This document shows, in pieces, positions 10,141-18,003 of a stretch of 64,000 bases of DNA (position 1 is its first letter; every line of letters starts with the position of its first letter). Under the pieces are notes generated by a model that was given only the letters and a program-made list of their open reading frames with translations, had not been told where the DNA came from and searched no databases. A program made the translations under genes and the position numbers. Source of the stretch: Streptomyces gobiensis (lineage in GTDB: Bacteria > Actinomycetota > Actinomycetes > Streptomycetales > Streptomycetaceae); assembly GCF_021216675.1 (NCBI RefSeq), contig NZ_CP086120.1, positions 1,674,001-1,738,000 on the forward strand. Direction: 5' to 3'.

Positions 10141-11282
10141 GCAGTGCCCTGCCCGGTGAGCGCGGTGAAGCCGGGGGGCACCGTGCCGCTGTCCGCGGGG
10201 AAGACACCGAGCCAGGCGACGGCGCCCGGCTCGAGGGTGCACGCCAGCGCATCGGCTTCGGTGGTCCCGCTTTCCATCGCCCCGCTGAGGAACATGATCG
10301 GAGTGCCCCACTGCTGAGCTTGCGGCAGGCACGCGTCCGGGGTGAAGGTGCGTGGCTGTGCCGAGACGTTCTGCACAGCCAGCAAGCGAATGTCACCGTC
10401 GCTGCTCGCCCGGGTAACCGCACGCAGGCCCGCATCGATGTCTATCTGGGAGAACGTCGACCCATTGGCGAACGCGGCACGAGTGCGCGGATCATTGCGC
10501 ACGCTGTTGAGGATGCGCTCGTACCCTTCCAGGTCGACGGAAGGGGCGCCTGCCACCGGCTTCGTGAAGTCGGGGGCGGCCAGATCCGCTGCCGTGTAGA
10601 TCGCGGTGAGGAAGCCCGCCACGATCGGATGCACCGCTCCTGGAGTGCTGGAGAGCTCGGGCTGGAACAGACATGCCATGAAGAACGGGTGGTCGGTGAT
10701 CTCCAGGGCCCGGGGCGCGTCGCCCTTGTCCCAACCGCTGAACCTGACGTCTCCCTGGGTTGCAGCGTCGAGGAACTCCTGGACCATGCCGTAGTCGCAC
10801 TGGAGGATCTCTTCGATCTCGGTGCGTCCCCCGTACAGCTCGGACAGCCGGGACCCCTCACGGAGGAAGAGCGAGACTCGGTTGGTGTTGTCGGCGGTGC
10901 ACGTGGGAGGAATGATCAGCTTCTCGATCGGGCCGAGATCGTTCCCCAGCTCGGCCGTCTCCGCCAGGTGCAGGACGTTCTGGGCGTACTCAAGAACGGC
11001 GCTGTAGAAGCCCCCGCATGTACCGAGGAGCGGCGTCTTGGCCTCCCGTGCGAAGCGAATGGCGCGATGCACTCCCTGAAGGGCGTGGTACGGGGCGCCA
11101 GGGACGACCCAGATGCCGTCGAACCGGGTGAAGTCGGTGCTGTCATCGATCTCGGATGTCGGTATCCACTGGGTGTCGACGCCCAGTGCGGGCATGAGCG
11201 GCTCGATGCGTGGGTGAGCCGGCTCCTCGTGGTTGTACTGATCTCCGACCAGAGCCAGGAGAGGCCTGCGCGCAGTGGACAC
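10137..11282 (-). CDS. CTP-synthase-type glutamine amidotransferase relative, catalytic His replaced, synthetase domain absent
   Basis: 381 residues from a GTG start with TTGGAG five bases upstream. Residues 1-225 match the class I amidotransferase half of CTP synthase: the nucleophile elbow is Cys89 in LGTCGGF, PGAPY replaces the PGGFG oxyanion loop, and HPFF precedes the C-terminal catalytic strand. The His-Pro-Glu of that strand reads Gln207-Pro208-Glu209, and the RHRHRYE stretch is not kept, so glutaminase activity is doubtful. There is no N-terminal ATP/UTP synthetase domain. About 150 further residues form an unidentified C-terminal domain with a beta-rich look. A stand-alone CTP-synthase-like gene is a signature member of bisenarsan loci. 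It is the first gene of the leftward operon. Its reaction is unknown. Confidence 0.85.
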   Translation of the reverse strand: MSTARRPLLALVGDQYNHEEPAHPRIEPLMPALGVDTQWIPTSEIDDSTDFTRFDGIWVVPGAPYHALQGVHRAIRFAREAKTPLLGTCGGFYSAVLEYAQNVLHLAETAELGNDLGPIEKLIIPPTCTADNTNRVSLFLREGSRLSELYGGRTEIEEILQCDYGMVQEFLDAATQGDVRFSGWDKGDAPRALEITDHPFFMACLFQPELSSTPGAVHPIVAGFLTAIYTAADLAAPDFTKPVAGAPSVDLEGYERILNSVRNDPRTRAAFANGSTFSQIDIDAGLRAVTRASSDGDIRLLAVQNVSAQPRTFTPDACLPQAQQWGTPIMFLSGAMESGTTEADALACTLEPGAVAWLGVFPADSGTVPPGFTALTGQGTA

Positions 11283-11818
11283 GAGTACTCCAATGCAGGT
11301 GGTTGCGAACGCATGACGATGCGACCGCTGAGAGCGGTGGCTGTAAGAAGTGACGTGCTACGGGGAGAAGGCGAGCGTTGACCGCCGGGCAGGCGCGAGG
11401 CGTCCTTGTAGCCGACCGCATGCTCTATCTATCCCCCGTGTGGTCGTGAAGTCAGTGCCGTCCTCGCAGGCGCGAAGTCGGCAAGGCCTGAACCCGGTTT
11501 GGGTTCAAGGCCGTCCGATAGACGACTGGTTGACCGCAAATAGGTTGCGCCTCTGCTTCGACACGTGTCAAGTTAGATTCATGTCGAATTGAACCGAGGC
11601 CGACCGGACTTCGACGCCGACGGCCAACGGCTCCGGTCGTTACGGGAAGCCCGCAGGTGGGCGACGGAAGACTCAGGAGCCCCAGAAGGCCGGCGTTCCG
11701 GCTTTGGGCCGGGTGGCGAGAAGTCGGAAGCGACGCCCGTGCAAGAGGCACTCTAGCTGCGGCTCTTCTGCTGAGGCCGTCCACAGCGGACGGGTTCCGT
11801 GGCAGTGCGGTCGCTTGG
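11283..11818. other. Intergenic region upstream of the organoarsenic operon
   Basis: These 536 bases separate the molybdopterin oxidoreductase stop from the GTG of the amidotransferase-like gene. No convincing gene is present; short frames here lack ribosome binding sites and family features. The only clear signal is the promoter/operator cluster at 11537-11594. If it drives the operon, the mRNA would have a leader of about 250 bases, for which I see no recognisable riboswitch or leader peptide. Confidence 0.6.
11537..11594 (-). promoter_or_regulatory. Probable promoter and ArsR-type operator of the organoarsenic operon
   Basis: On the minus strand, TTGACA (11571-11566) and CAACCT (11547-11542) are 18 bases apart, a good housekeeping-type promoter facing the operon. 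It is embedded in symmetry: TTCGACA (11557-11563) and TGTCGAA (11582-11588) form a perfect 7-base inverted repeat around the -35 box, GACACGTGTC (11560-11569) is a perfect palindrome, and ATTC-5-GAAT lies at 11577-11589. Control by one of the two ArsR proteins encoded nearby is an inference. Confidence 0.5.
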
Positions 11819-14356
11819 TTAGGCCTTCGCCACGCGGCAGGCGAAGCACTTGTAGGCCTGCTGCCCGGATAGGTTGTCGTAGTAGCTGTCACCCGGGAGC
11901 GTGTTGGCCGGTTCGTACCGGGGCGCTTCGAAAAAGTCCCCGACTTGCTGCGCCGGGCCGTAGCCGTTGGGGACGAACACCGTGTCCTGACGGATCCCCT
12001 CCCAGAGCAGGGCCGTGCCGCGCACCGAGCCCCGGGGACTCTCCACGGTGACTTCGTCCCCGTCCTTGATGCCGTTCAGGCGGGCGGTCCGCGGGTGGAT
12101 CTGAATCAGTCGGACTCCGTTGAGCTGCTTGCCGGTTCGTGTCCAGTGAGTGACTTCGGCGAAGTGCACCACACTGGGCCGACCGGTCATGCCCATCAGC
12201 GGGTAGCGGCGGTGGACTTCGTCGCTGCCGCTCACGCCCAGGTCCACGGGGTGCGTGACGGCCTGTGGGTTCACGGGGTTGGTCACGAACGACTTTCGGT
12301 AGCGGAGCGTGGGGTGCGCGCCGGTGACCTCGGGGTGTGTGTAGAAGACGGGCAGCGCGCCGTGGCCGGACTGCTTCAGCCGGTGTTCCAGCTCACGTGT
12401 GGTGATTTCGACCTTGCCGCTGGGTGTCAGGAACCGCTTTCCCCTGTACGCGGGATCCAGGGATTCGGCGGCCTCGTACCAGCTCGGGTGGTCGGCGAAG
12501 AGCGTGCTCACTCCTGGGTGCTGCGGTGTGGGGCAGGGCCAGCGCAGGGGTTCGGCGCGCTTGCGCATGCGGTCGCGTGCCATGCCACCCATACCTGGGG
12601 TGTGCTCGACAAACTGCTGCCAGAGTTCCGTGTAGTCGGTCCAGGCCTTCGGGAAGGCTTCGGTCCAGTCCTCGGCCGGACGCTGCTTGTCCAGCCGCCC
12701 CAAGGCCTGAGCGAGCTCGACCCAGATCTCCCAGTCCGGCTTTGACTCGCCGACGCGGGGGACGACCTGGTCCTGCCAGCGGACCGCGCGGTCGTCGCGG
12801 CGCATGTAAACGCCTTCCATCTCCAGCCCGCTGCAGACGGGCAGGACGATGTCCGCGTACTTCGCCGGCTCCTCCATGAACAGACCGGTGTACACGTAGA
12901 AGTCGAGCTTCTTGAACGCTTCCCGCACTCTGGTGGAGTTGGCAGAGGCGACCAGTGGATTGCCCTGTGTGATCACGGCCTTGAGCCGGTACGGGCGGCC
13001 GGTGAGGATGGATTCGGTGAAGTAATCAGGTCCGACCGGCAGCGCTTCGCGTCGCTCGGGGGTCTCGGCCGTGAGTTCAGGCAGTGACAGGGCGCCTGGC
13101 CAGGTGTTGTGCATGAAGTTGCAGCCACTGCCCGGGATGCCGATGTTGCCGGTGACCGCCGCAAGGAAGGCCAGTACGCGGTAGGTGTCGAAGGCGCCCA
13201 GCTGGTGGGAGATGCCTGCGTTGCAGAAGATGGCTGCAGGCTTGGCTGCCACGTATTCTTCGGCCATCTGAGTAATCGTTACTTCGGGGACTCCGGTAAC
13301 GTCGGCGGCCCATTTCGGCGTGTACTGGTGCTTCGCCAGGTGCTTGCGCAGCTCTTCGAAGCCGACGACCCAGCGGTCGACGAAGTCGTGGTCATACAGC
13401 TCAGCGTCGACGATGTGCTGGAGCATGGCCAGCACCAGCGCGTAATCCGTGTGGGGCTTGGGGGACACCCAGCGGTCCGCCTCTTTACCCGTGGGAGTCA
13501 GCCGAGGGTCGACGACGGTGAGGGTCGCACCGGTTTTCTGGCGTTCCCGGAGCAGGTACTCGAAGGTGACGGGGTGAGTCTCGGCCTGGTTGGTTCCCAG
13601 GAAGAGGAAGTGCCGGGCCGCTCCGAGGTCCTGCTCCCCGGTCGCGGCGTCGACGCCGTAGCCATTGGTGAAGTTGCCGAGACCGAAGGTTGCGGCGAGG
13701 GCGTCCCCTCCGGCGTCGTTGCAGACCGGGCCGACATCGCTGTTGTTGGGGCTGCCCAGCATCGCGAACATGCGGCCCACCAGTGCGCCTGTGCCCTGGG
13801 GCATGCGGCCCGTGGTGCGGTTGGCGATGGCGTACGCCTCCCCGCGGTCGCGGAGATCGAGCATCTTCCGGGCGATCGTCTCCAGGGCTTCGTCCCAGCT
13901 GATCTCCTCGAAGCGGGAGTCGGCCGAGCCCTTCTCACCCGCCACCCGGCGCAGGGGCGCTGTCAGCCGGGTCTCGTTGTAGACAAGCTCGGGCATCAGA
14001 TCGGCCTTGAGGCACACCTTGCCGTTCTGGACCGGGTCGTCCTTCTCGCCCCGTACCCCGATGATCCGATCCGCCTTGAGACCCACGTGCAGGCGGCAGT
14101 TGGCGTTGCAGAACTGGCAGGCCGTGGCCACGGTCCGGTCCGGAGTGAGAGCCGCGGAGCCGTCGGTGAAGTCGAAGTCGCCCGTCGTTGCCGTGCTCGA
14201 CGTGGCCTCGCTCGCGCTTTGACGTATGCTGCGCGCCGGACCGGGTGCATGCTCCCGGGCGGCTGCGGGGCCGGCGGCGAAGGCACCAAGCGCTGCTCCG
14301 CCTGCAGTCACGACCCCCCGGCGTGAGGGCTTGGACAGTGGTATATCCCTCAACAC
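11819..14356 (-). CDS. Tat-exported molybdopterin oxidoreductase (DMSO reductase superfamily)
   Basis: 845 residues from a GTG with AAGGA six bases upstream. The N-terminus has a twin-arginine signal (PSRRGVV then an Ala/Gly-rich stretch to about 34), so the enzyme acts outside the membrane. Cys80, Cys83, Cys87 and Cys115 form the ferredoxin-like 4Fe-4S site, and Cys212 in PVCNDAGGD is the likely molybdenum ligand. The middle resembles the nitrate-reductase-like branch (GTNQAETHP, VVDPR), and the C-terminal molydopterin dinucleotide domain is complete. The protein ends with a CFAC pair. Context suggests interconversion of arsenite and arsenate, or an organoarsenical, but nitrate or another oxyanion cannot be excluded. 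No small subunit or cytochrome gene is adjacent. Confidence 0.85.
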   Translation of the reverse strand: MLRDIPLSKPSRRGVVTAGGAALGAFAAGPAAAREHAPGPARSIRQSASEATSSTATTGDFDFTDGSAALTPDRTVATACQFCNANCRLHVGLKADRIIGVRGEKDDPVQNGKVCLKADLMPELVYNETRLTAPLRRVAGEKGSADSRFEEISWDEALETIARKMLDLRDRGEAYAIANRTTGRMPQGTGALVGRMFAMLGSPNNSDVGPVCNDAGGDALAATFGLGNFTNGYGVDAATGEQDLGAARHFLFLGTNQAETHPVTFEYLLRERQKTGATLTVVDPRLTPTGKEADRWVSPKPHTDYALVLAMLQHIVDAELYDHDFVDRWVVGFEELRKHLAKHQYTPKWAADVTGVPEVTITQMAEEYVAAKPAAIFCNAGISHQLGAFDTYRVLAFLAAVTGNIGIPGSGCNFMHNTWPGALSLPELTAETPERREALPVGPDYFTESILTGRPYRLKAVITQGNPLVASANSTRVREAFKKLDFYVYTGLFMEEPAKYADIVLPVCSGLEMEGVYMRRDDRAVRWQDQVVPRVGESKPDWEIWVELAQALGRLDKQRPAEDWTEAFPKAWTDYTELWQQFVEHTPGMGGMARDRMRKRAEPLRWPCPTPQHPGVSTLFADHPSWYEAAESLDPAYRGKRFLTPSGKVEITTRELEHRLKQSGHGALPVFYTHPEVTGAHPTLRYRKSFVTNPVNPQAVTHPVDLGVSGSDEVHRRYPLMGMTGRPSVVHFAEVTHWTRTGKQLNGVRLIQIHPRTARLNGIKDGDEVTVESPRGSVRGTALLWEGIRQDTVFVPNGYGPAQQVGDFFEAPRYEPANTLPGDSYYDNLSGQQAYKCFACRVAKA

Positions 14357-14391
14357 GTACGTTCCTTCCCCCGTCGGTGATGGTGTGGATC

Positions 14392-14430
14392 TGACACCTT
14401 GGGGTACGGCAGCCGTACCCCAAGGTGTCA
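14392..14430 (-). terminator. Perfect 19-base-arm hairpin between exporter and molybdopterin gene
   Basis: TGACACCTTGGGGTACGGC at 14392-14410 is mirrored exactly at 14412-14430 around a single A. It starts five bases after the exporter stop (minus strand) and ends 35 bases before the GTG of the molybdopterin gene. There is no T run, so it may act as a partial terminator or RNA stabiliser between the two genes. Confidence 0.7.
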
Positions 14431-14434
14431 GCGA

Positions 14435-15910
14435 TCAGTTGGCGCCGGACTTGGTTACGGTCGGCTCGGTCGCCGGAGTAGCGGCGTCTGCCGCGGTGGT
14501 CTCCGTCTTCGGTTTCCGGCGCTTCACCTGCACCAGTACCATTCCCGCCAGCGCTACCGCGGCGCCGAAGATCAGCCCGGGCTGGAACTGCTCGAGTACC
14601 TGGTCGGGCGTGGGCGCGGTGCCTGCGGCCTGGTCGGTGGCGATGATGGCTGTGGTCACAGCCAGTACGACGGCGGCGCCGACCTGGCCTGAGGCCTGGA
14701 TCATGCCGGCGGCCAGACCCTGCTCGTGAGGCTCCACCCCGGCCACGGCCTGCACATTGGCGCACGGGAAGACGAACGCGAAGCCGATACCGACCAGGAC
14801 GACCGTGGGCAGAATCGTCGTGACGTACGAGGGGTCGGTGTCCAGGCGCAGCAGCAGGAGGAAGCCGGCCGCTTCAGATGCCAAACCGAAGACGATCAAG
14901 GTTGCCGTACTGAAACGGCCGATGAGCTTGCCCGCCATCGGTGCACCGAACGCCACGATCAGTCCGATGGGCAGCAGCGCCAACGCCAGTTCCAGAGGTG
15001 TCCAGCCCAGTGCCTCCTGAAGGTACAGCGTGATCAGGAACTGGAAGCTGAAGTAGGAACCGAGAAGGGCGATGAAGGAAAGGTTCGCGCGCATGAGGGC
15101 GCCCCGGCGGAACACGGCCAGAGGCACCAGCGGACTGGTCACCTTGCGTTCCACCAGCACGAAGGCGGCGAGCAGCAGGACGACGCCGGCGAACGAGAGG
15201 ATGGTCTGCGGCTCGGTCCAGCCGGCGGTGGGGGCGTTGACCACGGCGTAGACCAGCAGCAGCATGCCGCCCGTCAGCGTGAGGGCACCGGGGATGTCGT
15301 AGCGGCCGGTCGCGTTGGGCCTGTCCTTGGGGATCAGGAAGAAACCGGCGATCAGTGCGCCCGCGGCCACGGGAACCGAGAACAGGAAGGTCCAACGCCA
15401 GTGCAGCTCGGTCATCAGGCCGCCGATGATCAGGCCGGAGGAGAAGCCGGCCGCACCGAAGGCTGTGTAGAGCGCGACCGCCTTGTTGCGTTGCGGGCCC
15501 TCCGGGAACGTGGTGGTGATGATGGACAGGCCGGTGGGCACGGTGAACGCGGCGGCGACGCCCTTGATGAAGCGACTGATGATGACAAGCGTTCCGTCAT
15601 CGACCACGCCGCCCATCAACGAGGCGAGGGCGAAGACCGTCAGGGAAATGAGAAAGACCTTGCGGCGACCGACGAGGTCGGCCGTGCGGCCGCCCAGCAG
15701 CAGGAGTGCGCCGTAGCCGAGCAGGTATCCGTTGACGACCCACTGCAGTTCGGCGGTCGACATACCGAGGTCTGAGCCTATGGAGGGCAGCGCGACGCCG
15801 ACCAGGGTGACGTCGAGGCCGTCGAGGAGGAGGGCGAAGCACAGGACTGCGAGCAGGCCCCACGTCTTGGGGGACCAGCGCACATCCGGCGCGGAATCGG
15901 TTGCAGACAT
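14435..15910 (-). CDS. Major facilitator superfamily exporter, 14-TM DHA2 (EmrB/QacA) type
   Basis: 491 residues with about 14 hydrophobic segments. The first cytoplasmic loop has GGRTADLVGRRK, and the motif C region (PTGLSIITTTFP, GAAGFSSGLIIGGL) is that of proton-driven drug exporters. The ATG at 15910 is chosen to begin before the first membrane segment; a longer frame runs into the flavoprotein stop, and neither start has a strong ribosome binding site. The C-terminal tail is Thr/Ala-rich. Lying between a flavin oxidoreductase and a molybdopterin oxidoreductase in an ArsR-controlled locus, it is a good candidate to export the organoarsenic product or an intermediate. The substrate is inferred. 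Confidence 0.88.
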   Translation of the reverse strand: MSATDSAPDVRWSPKTWGLLAVLCFALLLDGLDVTLVGVALPSIGSDLGMSTAELQWVVNGYLLGYGALLLLGGRTADLVGRRKVFLISLTVFALASLMGGVVDDGTLVIISRFIKGVAAAFTVPTGLSIITTTFPEGPQRNKAVALYTAFGAAGFSSGLIIGGLMTELHWRWTFLFSVPVAAGALIAGFFLIPKDRPNATGRYDIPGALTLTGGMLLLVYAVVNAPTAGWTEPQTILSFAGVVLLLAAFVLVERKVTSPLVPLAVFRRGALMRANLSFIALLGSYFSFQFLITLYLQEALGWTPLELALALLPIGLIVAFGAPMAGKLIGRFSTATLIVFGLASEAAGFLLLLRLDTDPSYVTTILPTVVLVGIGFAFVFPCANVQAVAGVEPHEQGLAAGMIQASGQVGAAVVLAVTTAIIATDQAAGTAPTPDQVLEQFQPGLIFGAAVALAGMVLVQVKRRKPKTETTAADAATPATEPTVTKSGAN

Positions 15911-15951
15911 GACGGGAAGTGATGCTCTCTCTGTGAGACGTGGAGGGACGG

Positions 15952-17418
15952 CTACTTCGCCGTCTCCGCGGAAGAGGCGGGAGCGCAGCACGGGGTCTGA
16001 GGCGGGGAGTCGTTCCGAGCAGCCTCGCCCGCGTATCCGTGCTCGAACCCGGTTGCGAAGCCCTGTTGTGCCGGTGCAGGAGCGGGAGCACAGCAGCCGG
16101 AAGCTTCTGACTCCGAGTCCTCGGCCAGGGGCAGGTCGGTGGAGCAGACCCCGGTCTCGGGCAGCTCCAGTTCCACGGCGTCGGCGGCCGCACGGTCGCC
16201 TGCCAGAGCGGCTGCGATGGAGCGCACCTGTTCGTAGCCGGTGGCGAGGAGGAAGGTCGGCGCTCGTCCGTAGCTCTTGATTCCGGCGATGTAGAAGCCG
16301 GTCTCGGGGTGGGCGAGTTCGCGTTCACCGTGCGGTGGCACAGTGCCGCAGCTGTGGGCGTTGGGGTCGATCATCGGACCGAGAGCGACGGGGGCCTCGA
16401 CCCCGGGGTCCAGGCCAAGCCGGATCTCTCGCAGCATGTCCAGGTCCGGCCGGAAGCCCGTGGCGGCTACGACGTTGTCGGCGTCGATCTTCTGAGCGCC
16501 CTGAGGGGTCTGGCCGTGCACGCTCAGCGGACCCGACTGGGAGCCGCAGCACACGGCCGGCACTTCGAACCCGGTGATGGTGAACTCGCGGACAAGGGCG
16601 ATGTCACCGCGCTCGACCAGGTCCTTCAGCCTGCTGCCGAGTGCGCCGCGCGCCGGCAGGCCGTCGGCGTCACCGCCGCCGTACAACCGGGCCGCGGACG
16701 CGCTGCGGATCACCCAGGTGATGCGGGTCCCTCGCTCGGCACTGGCCAGCTCGGCGAGGTCCAGCAGAGAGTTCGCCGCCGAGTGGCCCATGCCGACCAC
16801 CAGCGTGTGCCGGCCGGCGAAGCGGTCACGCTCCCGTCCCAGCACGTCGGGGAGCGGACCAGTCAGGAACGACGCGGCGGCCTCTTCGCCGGGAGCCGCC
16901 ATTCCTGCGGCACCGAGCGGGTTGGTCCGCCCCCACACCCCGGAGGCGTCGATCACAGCGTCCGCTGTGAAGTCATGGATCTCGCCCGCCGCCGTGGCAG
17001 CACGTACCAGGAACCGGCGTTCGGCCCTGCCCAGGCTGCGCACCTTGTCCATCCCGACCCGGGTCACACCGAGCACTCGACGGTCCGTCTGAACACGGTG
17101 CGTCAGCTGCTGCGTGTCGGCTAGCGGGCGCAGGTATTTCTCCACGAGCTCCCGGCCCGTGGGCAGGGCATCCGGGTCGGGCTCCTGCCAGTCGGTGGCC
17201 TCCAGCAGCCGTCGGGCGGCGGGGTCGATGTTGTACCGCCAGGGCGAGAAGAGGCGGACATGCCCCCAGTCGGACACGGCGTCCGCAGCTCGGTCACCGG
17301 CCTCGAGAACCACCGGTTCCAGCCCGCGCTCCAGCAGGTGTGCCGCTGCGGCAAGGCCGACCGGGCCGGCCCCGATGACCACGACGGTCTTTTTCGAACT
17401 CTGATCGCTGTCCGACAT
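15952..17418 (-). CDS. FAD-dependent oxidoreductase, ArsO-like, with Cys-Cys tail
   Basis: 488 residues from the ATG at 17418 (GGAGAGG just upstream). GAGPVGLAAAAHL near the N-terminus binds FAD, GMGHSAANS is the second (NADPH) site, and the ATGFRPD strand is typical of flavin monooxygenase/thioredoxin-reductase-like proteins such as the ArsO of Streptomyces ars clusters. The last 60 residues are low-complexity and hold two Cys-Cys-Ala-Pro motifs; another Cys-Cys lies in VCCGS near the middle. The gene is divergent from arsR with a shared regulatory region, so arsenic control is likely. The substrate is unknown; an organoarsenical or thiol-bound arsenite is plausible. Confidence 0.85.
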   Translation of the reverse strand: MSDSDQSSKKTVVVIGAGPVGLAAAAHLLERGLEPVVLEAGDRAADAVSDWGHVRLFSPWRYNIDPAARRLLEATDWQEPDPDALPTGRELVEKYLRPLADTQQLTHRVQTDRRVLGVTRVGMDKVRSLGRAERRFLVRAATAAGEIHDFTADAVIDASGVWGRTNPLGAAGMAAPGEEAAASFLTGPLPDVLGRERDRFAGRHTLVVGMGHSAANSLLDLAELASAERGTRITWVIRSASAARLYGGGDADGLPARGALGSRLKDLVERGDIALVREFTITGFEVPAVCCGSQSGPLSVHGQTPQGAQKIDADNVVAATGFRPDLDMLREIRLGLDPGVEAPVALGPMIDPNAHSCGTVPPHGERELAHPETGFYIAGIKSYGRAPTFLLATGYEQVRSIAAALAGDRAAADAVELELPETGVCSTDLPLAEDSESEASGCCAPAPAPAQQGFATGFEHGYAGEAARNDSPPQTPCCAPASSAETAK

Positions 17419-17485
17419 GCGCCTCTCCAGTTCTGGCGCCGAGCCGCTGCTGCGGCCACCGCACCAACCATCAACCACACCGAGT

Positions 17486-17507
17486 AATACCAGTAAGTAT
17501 TGGTGAT
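17486..17507. promoter_or_regulatory. Candidate ArsR operator between divergent flavoprotein and arsR genes
   Basis: The 116-base divergent region holds nested inverted repeats: AATAC-6-GTATT (17486-17501) and ACCA-8-TGGT (17489-17504). Placed 30-50 bases before the arsR start and about 70 before the flavoprotein start, it could control both. The assignment rests on position and symmetry only. Confidence 0.45.
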
Positions 17508-17534
17508 GGCAATGAGCTGTGGTTCAATGAGGGC

Positions 17535-17936
17535 ATGGGACGTGAACTGGACATCGAGCTCTGGGACGTGTCTGCGCTGCCCTCAGCCGGAGAGCGGGCT
17601 CGGCGCTTGGCGCCTCTGCTGAAGGCCCTGGCCGATGAGACCCGGCTGACGCTCATGCTGCTACTGGCCGAGCACCCGCGTTCGGTCCGGGAGCTGACGG
17701 AGGCCACCGGTATGGCGCAGACGCTGGTCAGCCACCACCTGACTCCTTTGCGTGAACAGGGCTTGATCGTGGCGACGCCCAAGGGCCGCAGCAACATCTA
17801 TTCGCTGTGCTGCGACGCCCTGCTTCAGCCGGTCCAGCTGCTGGCCACGCTGGCCACGCTCCCGGACAGCGGACAGGAGTGCTCCGATGCGCCGGGTGAG
17901 GAGAACGAGTCCACGCCCCAGGAAGCCACCCCCTAG
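17535..17936 (+). CDS. arsR: ArsR/SmtB-family arsenic repressor
   Basis: 133 residues. The winged helix spans about 25-95 (LADETRLTLMLLL, then MAQTLVSHHLTPLREQGL as recognition helix). Vicinal Cys92-Cys93 in SLCCDAL lie after the wing and Cys116 near the C-terminus. There is no Cys pair in the recognition-helix region, so the As(III) site differs from that of E. coli ArsR. It is the first gene of a rightward operon. The ATG is preceded only by GAGGG at very short distance, so translation may be weak or the mRNA nearly leaderless. It probably autoregulates and controls the divergent flavoprotein operon. Confidence 0.88.
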   Translation: MGRELDIELWDVSALPSAGERARRLAPLLKALADETRLTLMLLLAEHPRSVRELTEATGMAQTLVSHHLTPLREQGLIVATPKGRSNIYSLCCDALLQPVQLLATLATLPDSGQECSDAPGEENESTPQEATP

Positions 17937-18003
17937 CCCAGCCGGCACCCCAGGACTAGCAACGTCGTGCGCAAAGCGCCCGGCGACGGGAGAAGTTTGC
18001 CTG

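Noticed and set aside
6446-11282. Phosphonate biosynthesis cluster
   Set aside because: There is no PEP mutase of the isocitrate-lyase superfamily, and several arsenic-response proteins surround the operon.
11350-11592. 80-codon plus-strand frame before the arsenic operon
   Set aside because: No ribosome binding site, no recognisable features, and it overlaps the promoter/operator on the other strand.
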